Origin: Loripinus fragilis
Taxonomy: Eukaryota; Mollusca; Bivalvia; Lucinida; Lucinidae
Length of the DNA: 64,000 nucleotides
NCBI GenBank assembly: GCA_964019695.1
Contig: CAXHUL010000229.1
Span: 1 to 64,000, forward strand
Direction: 5' to 3'
The notes below the pieces were generated by a model that worked only from the letters and a program-made list of their open reading frames with translations, was not told the origin of the DNA and ran no database searches. This document shows, piece by piece, positions 11,690-24,672 of this stretch; position 1 is the first letter of the stretch; every line of letters starts with the position of its first letter. The position numbers were made by a program, and so were the translations under genes.

Positions 11690-12690
11690 GCTATTATAGC
11701 TGTTTTTCTGGTTCTCAAGGTTGGGAGGATGGAGACCAGTTTCAGATCTCTCCCAACTTTTTGTCAATTCATGTTTTCCTTCAGTGGAAGGCATACTTTA
11801 TTTCCTTTAGTGGATCTTTGGGCCCTGTACGTCTTTCTTTCTGGAAACACGTATGAGCCTTCTTCTGGACTTGCTTGATTTATGCATTTTATCATCCAGC
11901 CCAGTGGTCTTGTCCTATCTGTTCAAGTTCTATACCTCTATCCAATTGGGATAAGCAGAGCTGGTTTCCAGTCAGATATTTTCTTTCTGAGAATGTGCTC
12001 TGTGTAGATAGGGTGTCTCAGGCTTGTCTATAGAAAGGTGCATGAGACTTTTTCAATTATTCTGAGAATATTATAGGAGCTAGTGCAGTGTAGTAGTACA
12101 AACTACTCTCCTAATAAGGGGTTCCAATTTGATCCCCGGCTCCTCCTTCTGTAGGATGAGACTTTAGCCATGGTCCTGTCTCCACATGTCCTTATGTGTT
12201 GGTGGGATGTTTACATAAACACTCACACTCAGAGATTGTTATCTTGTTCAGATTGAGATCTATTCTCTCTTAGGCCATTTGGAGTCCATTGCTCGACTTC
12301 TGCCAAATGGTAGACCAGTCGAGCATTGCTGCTGTGGCCCTCAAGTCTTTTTGATACCAAACAGACTATTGTGGGATTTTTCTTGTCCCGAGGTCTTTGG
12401 TTCAGTCAGGAATCCCTGTAAATCATTGAGCTTTTAGGCAGGCCTCCCTCAAACTTGTCTATTTCATGGACACAAGTATGTTGACTGAGGGACCCATCTG
12501 GGTGCTCTTTTAGCTTCTGGCCAATGGTCTGTTCCTTGGATGGAACAATACTTCTATGGTCTTTATTCAGAGTTGTCATGCTCTCTGAAGAACTTTCTTA
12601 TGAACATTACTACTGTTATGTATTACTGTCAGCAGATAATATTTCAGTAGTGTTTTCTTAACAAGAAGAGGGGGGGGGGGGGGGCCTGGT
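11690..12690 (+). pseudogene. DIRS-like reverse transcriptase / RNase H remnant
   Basis: Three motifs occur in order on the plus strand but in shifting frames. GGWRPVSDLSQL near 11720-11760 corresponds to the N-terminal RT block (GGWRPV.DLS). LLGHLESIARLLPNGRP near 12267-12315 corresponds to the conserved connection segment between RT and RNase H (LGHLAS..RLVP.GR). THLGALLASGQWSVPW near 12500-12545 corresponds to the start of RNase H (GWGAHLGA..ASG.WS). SADNISVV near 12628-12652 then resembles the RNase H block around a catalytic Asp (S.DNTTVV), and NKKRG follows. Spacing between the first two blocks (about 180 codons) is what an undeleted domain would have. The YxDD box could not be placed, and stops and frameshifts are frequent, so the gene is dead. 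A poly-G run sits at its 3' edge (12670-12684). Confidence 0.78.
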
Positions 12691-13888
12691 CAAGTTCCTT
12701 GTCATTCTTGGTTATCAATCAGGTAGATTGGTGCATGAATGCTTTGTGGCTCATGGCCTGTATTGTTCCAGGGAATTGAATTTTTTACCTATTCAATTTT
12801 ATAACGGTAGATCTCAGAGTTGACCTTATATAGGACACTCTGTTTTCGATTCTCGTATTCTGGAAGTCCCTCACTTAAGCCTGTATACCACAGTCTAATA
12901 ATTGACTTCCATTTTTCCATTTCTTTTGCACATTCACAGGCTTGGACAGTGGTCAGCATGTCCCTTCGTGGAGGGTAATGATATTTGGAGAAGAACTTGC
13001 TTGTTTTTTCCAATTATTATACATGCTGGAATGTCATCTGTTCTTACAGTCCTGTTTTTCTGCTGGTTGCACCAGAAGTCTGGACTCCCTCAGGCGCTGA
13101 CTCATTCCGGTATTCCTTCTGGACTGCTTGCACACTTGGCTGTGCTGCAAGGAGTTCTTTTTAGGCAGCATTTTTTGCATAATCTGCCGAGAGAGAATCT
13201 GTGCTTCAAGCTATTCACTCAGTCTTATTCTTTTTCTGATATGACTGTGGTATCGTCTGGTACTCCAGCGGGAGATATACCCATTGTTTCATCTGTTATG
13301 TTTTTGACAGATTTTCTTCTTCCTTTTTTGAGGGGAAGTTAGATTAAGACAGATACTTTCTGAAGTATTCATTGTCTTCAGTAAGTCTCTTCATCCAGCT
13401 CTCTCTGATATAATCAGATATGAGGTTGGAGAGTCTTTCTAACCGGGCTGCACTTCCTTGTGCTCTTCCCTGGGGTTTTTTCCTGTCAAGAAGTCAATAT
13501 TTTCTTTTGTCTTCTTGTTCTGAGACTTAAGTGCATTACACAGAATAAGTCTCTGATTCACTTCTTGGCTAGAGATTCAGTGATGATCATTTTTTGATTA
13601 TCCGTCTCTTCTGGTTAAGTGTATTTTCAACCAACATATTTTGGTTGTATTACATTTCTTCCAAGATTAAGGCTATCAGTAGCAGGTGTTCCCATTTAGA
13701 CCCCTGCTCTATATGCTGGCAAGGACATTTTTATTTTCCAGTTTGTGCCTGATATTATGTGTTGGGAATTGTGTCCTGGGTCAGGTGTGGCACTTGATGG
13801 TATCCATTCCTGATCTTTGCCTTCTTCCTTACTTACCTTGAGATAGGAATATTTCTTATCTATTTTAAGGTATAGGGATATTGGTTTC
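12691..13888 (+). other. Probable continuation of the DIRS-like element, domain not identified
   Basis: In DIRS elements a tyrosine recombinase and a methyltransferase-like domain are encoded around the RT region. The longest frame here (12902-13342, 146 codons) is Leu/Phe-rich and shows no R...H-x-x-R...Y recombinase signature that I can place. The sequence keeps the T-rich top-strand bias of the preceding 4 kb. I assign it to the element by position only. Confidence 0.35.
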
Positions 13889-13972
13889 TACTATTCCAAG
13901 TACCCCAATTAGGGCCTCCGATATAAGTAGCCACCTTCTGGTCCAGTGGTCAGTTTATCTGTGGCAGGCAGC
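13889..13972 (+). repeat. Terminal module A, copy 1
   Basis: 84 bp from TACTATTCCAAGTACCCC to GTGGCAGGCAGC. It is identical, by eye, to 30728-30811, and similarity stops abruptly after the last base in both. It marks the left end of the 16.8-kb unit. Confidence 0.92.
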
Positions 13973-13984
13973 CTGTACACATGT

Positions 13985-16000
13985 TTCAGTGATAATTAAT
14001 GCAATCTTAAGTACTTTTTGTATGGTGCTTTCAATTATGTGAATTAGAGCAATAATAAGTGATACTTTTGTGTGTTTGAGTTATTTTGGAAGAAAATATT
14101 AATTAAGCAGTTTTAGTGTAAAAGTACAGGTGTATTTTCAAATAATTGTTAGGCAACAGCGCGGTTTTTTGTGATTTTGTGTCAATTTTGATTCAAAGAA
14201 AGGTCGTTCTTATACGGAATAATCCAGGCGGTGAATGTTAATTTTAGATTCTGTATACAGAGGGTATGAGTTTTGTATGTGGAAGCATTACGTGTAGGTT
14301 ATGTGTAACCGGAGGTATGTTTTTCAGTCACCTTGTTGAGTAAGGCATGAATGCTGTAGAAATGGTGAGTAATTTTTAATTAATGTTTTCTTTGAGCAGA
14401 CAAGGCCAACATCAGTATGCAGTTTGAAATGTAGAATGGGAATTGACCAAGTGAATGTTTGTGTATACCTGGGGAAAAGACTCTTTGGACAGTGAATGGT
14501 TTGGGATGAAGTTTTATATTTAATTTAATCATTCGAGCCATTTTGAACCCAGGCCTGAGTAGGCAGAGTGTCCTAGGCATGGCTAAGTCCTAAATGCTGT
14601 GGGTCATGAAGGGTGCTTGGATTATTGAGTACAAAGAAACGTCAGTATATGAAATGCAGGTTCTTGATACTTCAGATAGATTGCTAAAATGTGTGATTAG
14701 CGACGGCATACTGATAAAATAATGTTTCGATAGATTTAATGCAAAGGGCGTTTTTTGTGGTGTGTAAAATAGTCAATTCTATATCGTATGAATTTGGTGG
14801 GGTTCTATCGAAGGACTATCATAGCGCTTATAGATTCAAAATTTTTACTAAATGGTCAAAATTTCTAAATATCCAGCTTGTTGAATGAGGCTTCGAGCCG
14901 AAAGCAGCTTAGCATGCAATGTTTATATAGCATACCATTATTAACCATGAATGGGTGTTATCGGGTAGATAAGGCATACACTTGGTGAAATGTGTAGAAA
15001 TAAAATAGATGATATGATGATGATTATGAAGATGATTATAAAAAAAGGGTTGACTGTGACGTACATCATCAACGTAAGTAAAAAATCGTTTCTCTGATTA
15101 ACAGGTTGTTATGTATTGTGCATGCGTGGCTATATGTGATGCACGTGACATTTGCTGTGGGGAGAAAAGCCATATTCATTTCTGTCTTGTTCGATAATAT
15201 TGGTTTCCATGGGAGTTTATTTCAGAAGCATGTTTTATTTGTAGGTTTAAGTCATGTTTTGTACCGAATTTGAAGATATTTCAGAAGTTTGTGTAAATTA
15301 AATGTTGTTTTTATAGACAGAAGGTTTTTTGTTGTTTTTTTTTTCATCAAATACAGCTATTAGTTTAGGTGTAGCTTCATCGTACATTTGTGAAGCAAAA
15401 TGTGATAACATGCTGTACAAAAGAAAGCAATCTCTGATATTTATTTTAATTATAAATAAAAAGCAATCTTGAATCAGCTCCATTACTTGAAAACCGATAG
15501 TTGTTTTGGGAAAAATTTTCATGTTCGTATATATTTTGCACAAGATTCATAATTCTGTTTTGTATATACTATGAGTGATTCCCCTCGAAGTGTAAGTAAA
15601 TGTATTTCCGTGTTTGCTGTTGAAGTTGGAAACTGTCAAAGGTAATTTAATAACAAGTAACAATACGGAAGCTAACAGGTACAAAATGCAAATCTGTTGT
15701 TCATTTTCCTTTGATTAGTTCTATTACATTTTTTTGTTCAGTCAATTCCTCGGAAAGTTAAGATATGTGGAATAAAGGATATAAGTTAGCTTAAGATTAT
15801 TTACAGTTTTTGGGAGACTGAGCTTTAGATAGTTTATTTTTATTTATTTTCTGCAAAATGTCATCTTAAAGTGTTATCAAATATGGGTTATATATTGCCC
15901 TGGTATATAGATACAGTGTATGCATTTAATGTTGACTGACAATATGTTGTGACTAAATTAAGGAAATCACCAAGCAAGTTGTGAAATAGGTTACAGGTGA
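13985..16000. other. G+T-rich stretch without recognisable genes
   Basis: The top strand is low in C and rich in T and G, a bias that continues to about 22.8 kb. I see no ORF of note, no TIR pair and no RNA fold. A few phrases (ATGATGATTATGAAGATGATT near 15017) are simple repeats. Confidence 0.5.
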
Positions 16001-16004
16001 GGAA

Positions 16005-17700
16005 GAGGTGTTTGGTATCTTGTATAGCTCCACACTCATAGTGAGGGCTGAGCGTAAAGGGGTGTTGGTGACATGTGCGCGTAATATTGTGCTTTTAGGA
16101 GCACGTGTCATAGTTATACTTAGGTACATGAAAGGTGTTTTACCAATTTGGTATAGGTGCTTTTAGGAGTACATGTAGTAGTTGTACTTAGTTACATGAA
16201 AGGGGTGTACCAAGGGTGATAGGTGCACGTTAGATTGGGCTTTTAGCAGTACATGTCGTATTTGTATTTAGTTACATGAAAGGGGTGTACCAAGGGTGAT
16301 AGGTGCACGTGAGATTGGGCTTTTAGGAGTACATGTCATATTTGTACTTAGTTACATGAAAGGGGTGTACCAAGGGTGATATGTGCACGTGAGATTGGGC
16401 TTTTGGAGTGCACGTCGTAAGTGTACTTAGGTACACGAAAGGGGTGTACCAAGGTGATAGGTGCATATTAGATAGTGTTTTTAGGAGTACATGTCGTGAT
16501 TGTACTTAGTTACATGAAAGTGGTGTACCAAGGGTGATAGGTGCACATGAGATTGTGCTTTTAGGAGACTATGTCGTGTTTGTACTTAGTTACATGAAAG
16601 TGGTGTACCAAGGGTGATAGGTGCACATGAGATTGTGCTTTTAGGAGTGCATGTCCTGTTTGTACTTAGGTACATGAAAGGGGAGTAACAAGGGTGATAG
16701 GTGCATATGAGATTGTGTTTTTAGGAGTACATGCCAAGATTGTATTTAGGTGAATGAAAGGGGTGTACCAAAGGTGATAGGTGCTTTGTGAACGTAGACT
16801 CTTGCTGTTAGGGGAATGCATCCTAGTTGTACTTAGGTGAATGAAAGGGGTGTACCAAGGGTAATAGATGCCATGTGCATACGCGATTGTGCTATTAGAA
16901 CGTGTGCCATGATTGTACTTAGTTCATGAAAGGGGTGTGCCAAGAATGATAGGTGCTATGTGTACATAAAATTGTGCTATTAGAAGCACGTGTCGTGATT
17001 AATCTAAGATTCCTTAGTGGGATGCACCAAGGGGAGTAGGTGTTAAGTGCATGCGAAATGGTGATATTGGGAGTACGCTTTATGATATACATGTGTACGT
17101 GTGCTATTGTGAGCATGCATGGTGATTGTACTAAGGTACATGGTAGGGGTATATTAAGAGGGACATGTGCTTTGTTCATATGTGTTTTTGTGCTTTGGGG
17201 GCACACTTTGTGAATGTACAAAAGTAAGTGGTAGGAATGCGCTAAAGCCTTAAGGTATAACATGTTATGTTTATGTGTAATTGTGCAATTTTGGCGCTCG
17301 AGTTATGATTGCTCTTAGGTGCGTGATAGGGGCGTTCTACGGGATATGTGCTGTTTTTCATGTGTAAGGGTGATGTTGGGAGCATGCGATGTGATTGTAC
17401 TAAAATGGCAGGGGTGTACTTAGGCAGATGTGTTATGTTCATGTGGTATTGTGACAAATGTAATTTTACTATGCTAAGTTATAATATTAAGGTAGGTGGT
17501 AGGTGTGCAATTTAGAGCATGCGTTCAGACGGTCCTAAGATCTGTGGTAGGACAATAAGGTGCACCAAAGGGGATATGGGCTGTATTCATGTCTAATTGC
17601 GCTATTAGGAGTGTTTTTCAAGTATTGAGGTTCATGGTAAGGGGTACTGAGGGAAAATGCGTTATGCTTACACAAGTAAATGGACTATTGGGAGCAGGTG
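16005..17700 (+). repeat. Minisatellite, ~80-bp unit
   Basis: The phrase AGGGGTGTACCAAGGGTGAT recurs at 16201, 16281, 16361 and about 16440, then continues at roughly 80-bp spacing. Each unit also has GGTGCACGT, a TTTTAGGAGTACATGTC block and GTACTTAGTTACATGAA. It is cleanest at about 16180-16860 and decays on both sides, with loose versions to about 17700. Minus-strand frames through it are repeat-derived and not genes. Confidence 0.92.
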
Positions 17701-18369
17701 TGGTGGCGTGGCGTGCAAGGGATGTATAAGGGTGGGTTAAGTGCTATGTTCGATAAAGTTTTCATAAACACGAAGAAATATATTTAAAGGGTGGTTATAA
17801 GACGGTTTTGAGAATGAGAATTATTGCGTTTTCCATTAGATACAATCTTATATCTGGAGCCAGGCGGCTATGCTGTTCATTTTTTTTTTTCATTTTGCTA
17901 GAGATAGGAACAGAAATGTTCTGTGGAAAGTTTTTCCTCGTATTAGCAATTACACACCGTTTGTTTGATGTTCGATTCGTTGTGATATGAGGTCGTAAAA
18001 GGCTAGGACACATGTCATTAAGCAAGATTTCAATTCAATAACAGGGTCATGAAATTGAAGCAATATATATTTTTATAATAAGTACTGATCAGCATATTTT
18101 GTGACTGAGCGGTTCGTGAGAAGGGCAGTTTGGTTCGAAGGATACATATGACTTATTATTCCAATCTTAGCTGTGTGATATGTTTTGGCTTGGTAAAGAT
18201 GTTAACGTATGAAGGGCAAGCGTTAGCTTGGTCCATAGGGGTGGCTGCATGAAAGTGAAGAAATTTTTATACATGGTTTATCACGTGCGCGCGGTTTTAG
18301 TTTCGGCCTGTTTATAAGTTGCAAATAAATGTATTTTTTTTTTATATATTCGTTGGTGATGACACAGTT

Positions 18370-20740
18370 TGCAATTTGGTTTTCTGTACCTAGTGTTTAT
18401 GTGTATATGTGGGACGAGTCAGCTATGACGTGTTTGCAATTTGTCTTTTCTGTGCCTAGTAGTGGGTACGTGCATAGCGATGACCAGCCAGCTATGAAGT
18501 GTTATAAAATTGGGTGTTTTGTACCAGGTAGGTACGGGTATTTAGGGATGAGTCAGTCATATCATGTTTTGAAATTGGGTGTTCTGTACCTGGTAGATAC
18601 AGGTATTTTTTGATGAGTCAGCTATGACGTGTTTTTGAAATTGGGTGTTCTGTACCTGGTAGGTATGGGTATTTTGGGACGAGTCAGTTATGACGTGTTT
18701 TTAAATTGAGTGTTCTGTACCTGGTAGGTACGGGCATTTTGGAACGAGTCAGCTATGACATGTTTTGAAATTGGGCGTTCTGCACCTGTGGTAGGTAAGG
18801 GTATTTTGGGACGAGTCAGTTATGACGTGTTTTTAAACTTGGGTGTTCTGTACCTGGTAGGTACATGTATTTTGGGTCGAGTCAGTTATGAAGTGTTTTG
18901 AAATTAGGTGTTCTGTACCTGGTAGGTACAGGTATTTTGGGACGAGTCAGTTATGACGTGTTTTGGAAATTTGGGGTTCTGTACCTGGTAGGTACAGGTA
19001 TTTTGGGATGTGTCAGTTATGATGTGTTTTAAAATTGGGCGTTCTGCACCTGCGGTAGGTACAGGTATTTTGGGACGAGTCAGCTATGACGTGTTTTGGA
19101 AATTGGGTGTTCTGTACCTGGTAGGTACAGGTATTTTGGGATGTGTCAGTTATGATGTGTTTTAAAATTGGGCGTTCTGCACCTGCGGTAGGTACGGGTA
19201 TTTTGGGACGAGTCAGCTATGACATGTTTTAAAATTGGGCGTTCTGTACCTGGTAGGTACAGGTATTTTGGGTCGAGTCAGTTATGACGTGTTTTGGAAT
19301 TGAGTGTTCTGTACCTGGTAGGTACGGGTATTTTGGGACGAGTCAGTTATGACGTGTTTTGAAATTGGGTGTTCTGTACCTGGTAGGTACGGGTATTTTG
19401 GGATGAGTCAGCTATGACGTGTTTTTGAAATTGAGTTTTCTGTACCTGGTAGGTACGGGTATTTTGGGATGAGTCAGTTATGATGTGTTTTTGAAATTGA
19501 GTGTTCTGTACCTGGTAGGTACGGGTATTTTGGGATGAGTCAGTTATGACGTGTTTTAAATTTGGGTGTTCTACACCTGGAATTTACGGGTATTTTGGGA
19601 TGAGTCAGTTATGACGTGTTTTGAAATTGAGTGTTCTGTACCTGGTAGGTACAGGCATTTTGGGACGAGTCGGCTATGACGTGTTTTGCAATTTGTTTTT
19701 ACTGTACCTAGTGAGTACGTACATAACTATGACGTGACAGATGATGTGTATTAAAAATTTGGTGTTCTGTACCTGGTTGGTACATATATTTTTCTGTACC
19801 TGATAGGTCCTGGTATTATAAGGAAGAGTCGGTTTATGACGGTGGTTGAAGTTTGGGTTTTCTGTACTTAGTGTTATAGGTATTTTGGGACGAGTCAGTT
19901 TTGGCGCATTTGCAATTTGTTTTCGGTACCTGTCAGGTACGTAAATGTGTGAATGAGTCAGCTATGGCGTGCTTGCACATGTTTTTTTTTTTCTTCTGTA
20001 TCTAGCCAGTGCATGTATTTGTAAGACAAGTCAGCTATGACGTGTTCTACAGTTGGGTGTTTTTGTACCTAGTTGGTACTTGTATTTTATAATACAAGTC
20101 AGTTAATTTCTTATCTGTACCAAGTGGTATGTGTATTTTAAGTCGAATAAGCTATAACGTGCCTGCAGTTTTGTTTTCTGTACCCAGTGGACGAGTCAGC
20201 AATTTGGTTCTGCTGTGTTTAATGGATAATCCTGGTGTAAGGATGAGTAGGCCATGTGTTTGCAAATTGGTTTTTTGTACCGAGGTGAGCGTGTATTTTT
20301 AGTACGAACCAGCTATGATCATCGACGTTTCTGTACTTAATGGATACGTATATCTTTAAAACGAGACAGCTATGAAGGCTTTTGCACTTTTGTTTTCCTG
20401 TACCCAGTGGATGTGTGTATTTTTAAGGCGAGTTCAGCTAGGACTTATGGCGATTAAGTTAATACATGTACCTAGTGGGTACTCGTTCTGTGAGGACAAG
20501 TCAGATATGATAGTTTTCTACACCTGGTGGGTAAGGGTATTGTGAAGAGTAAGCCATGACTTGCTTTGCATTTTGGTCTTTATGGACCAGGTAGGTACGT
20601 GTGTCACGAGGATGGGTCAGATAGGACGTGTTTTTTGAAATTTGGTTTCTGTACCTAGTTAGTACCTGTTTTGAGGACGTGTCAGCCAAGACGTGTTAGT
20701 ATTTTAGTGTACTATACTTGGTGGGTACGTGCATGGTGGC
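18370..20740 (+). repeat. Minisatellite, ~66-bp unit with dyad and AP-1/CRE-like motifs
   Basis: Roughly 35 units, most uniform at 18590-19740. Each consists of TTCTGTACCTGGTAGGTAC, then GGGTATTTTGGGA, then (C/T)GAGTCAG(T/C)TATGACGTG and TTTTGAAATTG. Successive TGTACCTGG starts at 18651, 18716 and 18781 give the period. The core GTACCT-GGT-AGGTAC is a perfect short inverted repeat in every good unit. Many units contain TGAGTCA (AP-1-like) and nearly all contain TGACGT (CRE half-site-like). The array decays toward 20.7 kb, with faint echoes to about 21.1 kb. Confidence 0.93.
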
Positions 20741-23700
20741 GGCAGGTCATTGATTGTTTTGTTTTTTTTAAATTTACTCTCCATGATCTTGAGAGTTGAG
20801 TTTGGAGACGTGTTTTGAGCTTTAGGGGTATGTGTATAGTTGCCAGTTCAAAACTTGCATCGAACATTTTAAAAGACGTGAGGATACGTCTGATCTATTG
20901 GTGAGTGCGGTTAGTTTTTCATGTTGGCAATTTTCGTTTATTTGTTAGTGTTGTCTGAGCCATGAGTACGAATCGTATGGCTTCAAAGTATGTCTGATGT
21001 TTCACAATTTTCACGGTCGTTGTACCATGAAGGTAATGTACAACATGAGTGAGTCAGTCAGGAGGTGTTTTGTTAAAATTCAATGTTTTGTAAAAAGTGA
21101 ATTTGTGTTTTGCGACGAGCCGATTTCAGATTTTGGCAGTTTGTATTATTTCTAAGCCATGAAGGCATGTGTGTTATTATAGGAGTATTCCGTCTTAAAT
21201 CGGGTTGAAATACGTCTGCTTTTGTGTTATGAGGGTAGCCGTTTACCGGTTTGTTACTAATTCAATGACGCAATAGTGTCTCTGGATCCATGATAATTTG
21301 GAATGTACATGTATACTATTCGGGACGTCTTAAGATTTTATTTTGTGTCAGGTAATCGATTGCTATGAGGTGACTTTCTATTGTTTCTGCATTTTTGCAG
21401 TGTTAACTGTTTCCAGCCGATGCATGTTGGCGCATTATTGTGGCGCGCCATTTTCTTGGGATGGCTGTTGTGAATCTAAATTTTATGCCTTGCAATCGCT
21501 TGCGCTAGCGGGCTGCAGGTGTGTTTTGTACAAAGTACACAAATTTGTTAAGCATTGTTACATTCGAGTATAAACAACAGTGGATCGAACAGATTCCCGC
21601 ACTGCATACAGCTAGCAAATTAAAACAGCCCTTACAATGAGACAATGCAAAATATTAGAAATGTTACAAATGTTTCATAAATTTAACATGTATATTGCGG
21701 TTGGCTATTTACGCGCTTGAGGTGTAATGTTCTAAGAGGTGAGCCAATGGAAACCGTTTAGCCCGAGTGCTTGAACATGATAGTATAGTACTGCAGTTGC
21801 CGATATAGATTTGGCCTCGAGGTGGTCTAGAAATATGTAGTTATTATTTCAATGTTTTAAATGGTAGCAGATTAGCATGCCAATATCAGGCTGGTTTATG
21901 GTTTATAATGAAAGGGAATTGTCGGGAGATCAGAGGCGTATTTGTATTTCGAGGCATAGGCAATTATGTGTTTTGTTTGTATTTATTTTTATTATTTTGA
22001 GGGGTGTTATTATTTTACTTGTATTGAGGCGGCACAGTTCTAATATGTGTTGTTTCGTGTTTATTATTTATATCATTATAATACTGTTCGTTTCACAAAA
22101 GACGAACAAAAAACAAATTAGAAGTTAATAGGTACATGTAGCAGAACTGGGTATGACTCGAATTCATGCTCGAATGAAAACAGAAAATGGGCAATTTCTG
22201 GCTGTGGTGAACATATATATATATATATGTTTTGTGTGAGGATAAGAGTTGCATCGTGAATATGAAATAAGAAAAAAAAAAGAATGCTTCACTGTCTTCT
22301 TTTTCGCTGAGTTATGTATTCTAGGTAGTTACACGTGATAAGTAATAAGTTTGCTTAGTGCTAAGTGAGCAGGTGCACACGCATACATGCGTAATTAAGC
22401 AAATTATGTGAGCGAGTTGTTTTGGCTATTGGGCATGGTTGTGCGACTGTTAGCCAAATGGGTTACTTAAATTGGCTGTTAAGTTGCGTATGCATGGTCA
22501 GCATGTTTACTTTCGGTAGATGCTACCAAACGTGTATAGAAAAAAAATGTTTGGATGATGGCTATGCGTGGATATAAAATGTTTTTCGAAAACCTCTCAG
22601 AGTATGTTTAATTCTGTTTACTTCGCCTAGTGTAGCAGGTGCTTATTAGGTTGCCAGGTTTTTAGGCATTTACATGTGTGTGGTTTGTATTTGTGTGCAA
22701 TAATTCGGAGGGTATGTCGTGTGTGGTTTAAAGCATACCATATGACATCAACAGCAATAACAACAATTAACAACACAACAACATTTGTTATTTAAATCGT
22801 TGCATTGTCCGTCATGGGAATCAAGGTTGATCGATGGTGCTTGAGTAGGTACTTTCTTAAACCATGATCGCAGCAAATAGCTGAATGGGCAGGGGGAGCA
22901 CGGAGGTGTATCTCCTCACATAAACTTCATCACATGGTGATTCAGATGTATGTAGCGTGAACTTTTCGTGTCAGCCTTAGTTGGCTAGGTTTTGCTGCTT
23001 GTTTAAACAAGAATCCCGAAACAAAGTGCATTTCAGCAGGATGACAAAGTTTTGAGTGTTGAACAAGTGAATGTTTATTCTAGCAAAACAATACAATTTG
23101 CTTAATGGTACAGTTTCCTACAATACGGAAATTCAGAACCTTAAGGTGCTTATGATAGACGAATGTACCTTTTCACTGTCAGGGGCTGGAAGTATCAAGT
23201 GATGGTTAGATGCTTGTACACAGTCCTTTTTGGGGACGGATGCTGGAATCCGGACTCAATTTTAACACTTACAGTTTTTCAGTCACGTCGATTTTTCACC
23301 CTTGCCAGGCCATACATTAAATATATGCTGCACTCCTTGCAAATTTTCAGACATATAAGTTGCATGGTTTCAATATTAACAATTTAATTAGATGCATGAT
23401 AAAGAGTCGTAAAGATCCTGACCAGTTTGTTCCTGAGAAGCCAACTGATCCGGATCTACAATGTTTTCCAGAACGGGGTATATCCGGATTCCGCAGGATA
23501 AAGGCTTAATGCAAACCGAACAACTTTCTGGAAAATATTACGCGTAAAAAGTAGTTCTTTTTTTCGTTGTTTTTTTTATTATTTGTTATGCTTTGCAGTT
23601 TAGAAACTTCAGTTTGGGTATCGAAGCAATGATTTATTGCCAATTGCTAATTCAAATACAAATATATTTAAAAAATAATACCTTGCGCAGTAATATAACA

Positions 23701-24435
23701 ATGATAGGCATATCGTAAAAGACATAGTGGACTTGCCATTGTAGTCTGCTTTCATTGACAACAAACAAACAAGTCGGCGTGTTTTTTTACGCGACTATGT
23801 ATGTAAATAATATAACATTCATATAAATCAAGAATTATCTCAGCTGACCCCAAAAAGTCGCTTAAATGTTGGGGATTAAATAATCTTACTTGTATGATTT
23901 CATTCGAAGTTTTACTTTATGCCTATCCCGCCAAAACGGTCATGTGATATACACGCTACATGTATATGTAAATTATTTATACACAGCCAATCGCAACGCG
24001 ATTTAGTACGTTCTATTTATATATATATACAATCGGTCAGGAATTGATCAATTTTATGTTTTCGACAACGCTTAGAAAGTTGAAAATGTAAGAACAAATC
24101 TAAGTTTTCCCTTTTAATTCAACAAAGGAAACGATGATTAATTGTAAAAGAATAAATAACAGCTCAGACCCAGTAATATAACAGGCAGATTTCATTGTTT
24201 CCTATCGATGACGGATGTAGGTCACGATTAATAAGTATTGGCTTTTACTAAAGGAAGTGTGTATCTGTAAGCTAGGAGTACAGTAGCTTAATCATTATTC
24301 GGGTTGCTATATTGACATCAAGGGACGTTTACAAACAGTTTGCAATGTTCCATTGATGCCAGAAAATATATAATTGCATTGATTAGGTAGGCTACTGCGT
24401 TTGTGTTACATGTTGTGCAATTCTCGACACAAAAT
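20741..24435. other. No recognisable feature apart from decaying repeat and biased composition
   Basis: Degenerate echoes of the 66-bp array run to about 21.1 kb, and the G+T bias ends near 22.8 kb. A short TA microsatellite lies near 22211 and a CAACAA-rich tract at 22749-22790. Open frames of 76-83 codons at 21343-22128 have no motifs. Confidence 0.45.
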
Positions 24436-24672
24436 GGGCCTCAACGCGACAAAAACCTGTCTTTGGGGCTTCTGAAAAAGCGAGTCTAAAAGCAGTCTCC
24501 TCATCTACAGAGGCTAGCTAGAAAATTGAAATTTCACTTGTAGCAATTCTAGAAATGATACTTCCCAAAAAGCAAATGAAAAAGGCGGTGATCAGTCTAC
24601 GCTAATGCGCAGGCTAGTCTGCGCATTTGTTTTTCGCACCCCCCCAAGACAGGCTTTCACGTTCCTAGGCCC
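24436..24672 (-). repeat. MITE, GGGCCTCG family, reversed copy
   Basis: It begins GGGCCTCAACGCGACAAAAA, carries AGAGGCTAGCTAGAAAATTG and AATGCGCAGGCTAGTCTGCGC in the middle, and ends CGTTCCTAGGCCC. Internal order is reversed relative to 5358-5580. It lies inside the 16.8-kb unit, so that unit contains ordinary host-type repeats. Confidence 0.8.

Noticed and set aside
12902..13342. 146-codon plus-strand frame in the DIRS-like block, considered as tyrosine recombinase
   Set aside because: No R...HxxR...Y pattern could be placed; kept only as positional part of the element.
16919..17457. Minus-strand frames of 114 and 71 codons
   Set aside because: Products of the decaying 80-bp minisatellite.
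18370..20740. CRISPR-like array
   Set aside because: Repeats are contiguous 66-bp units without distinct unique spacers, in an animal-type genome with no cas genes.
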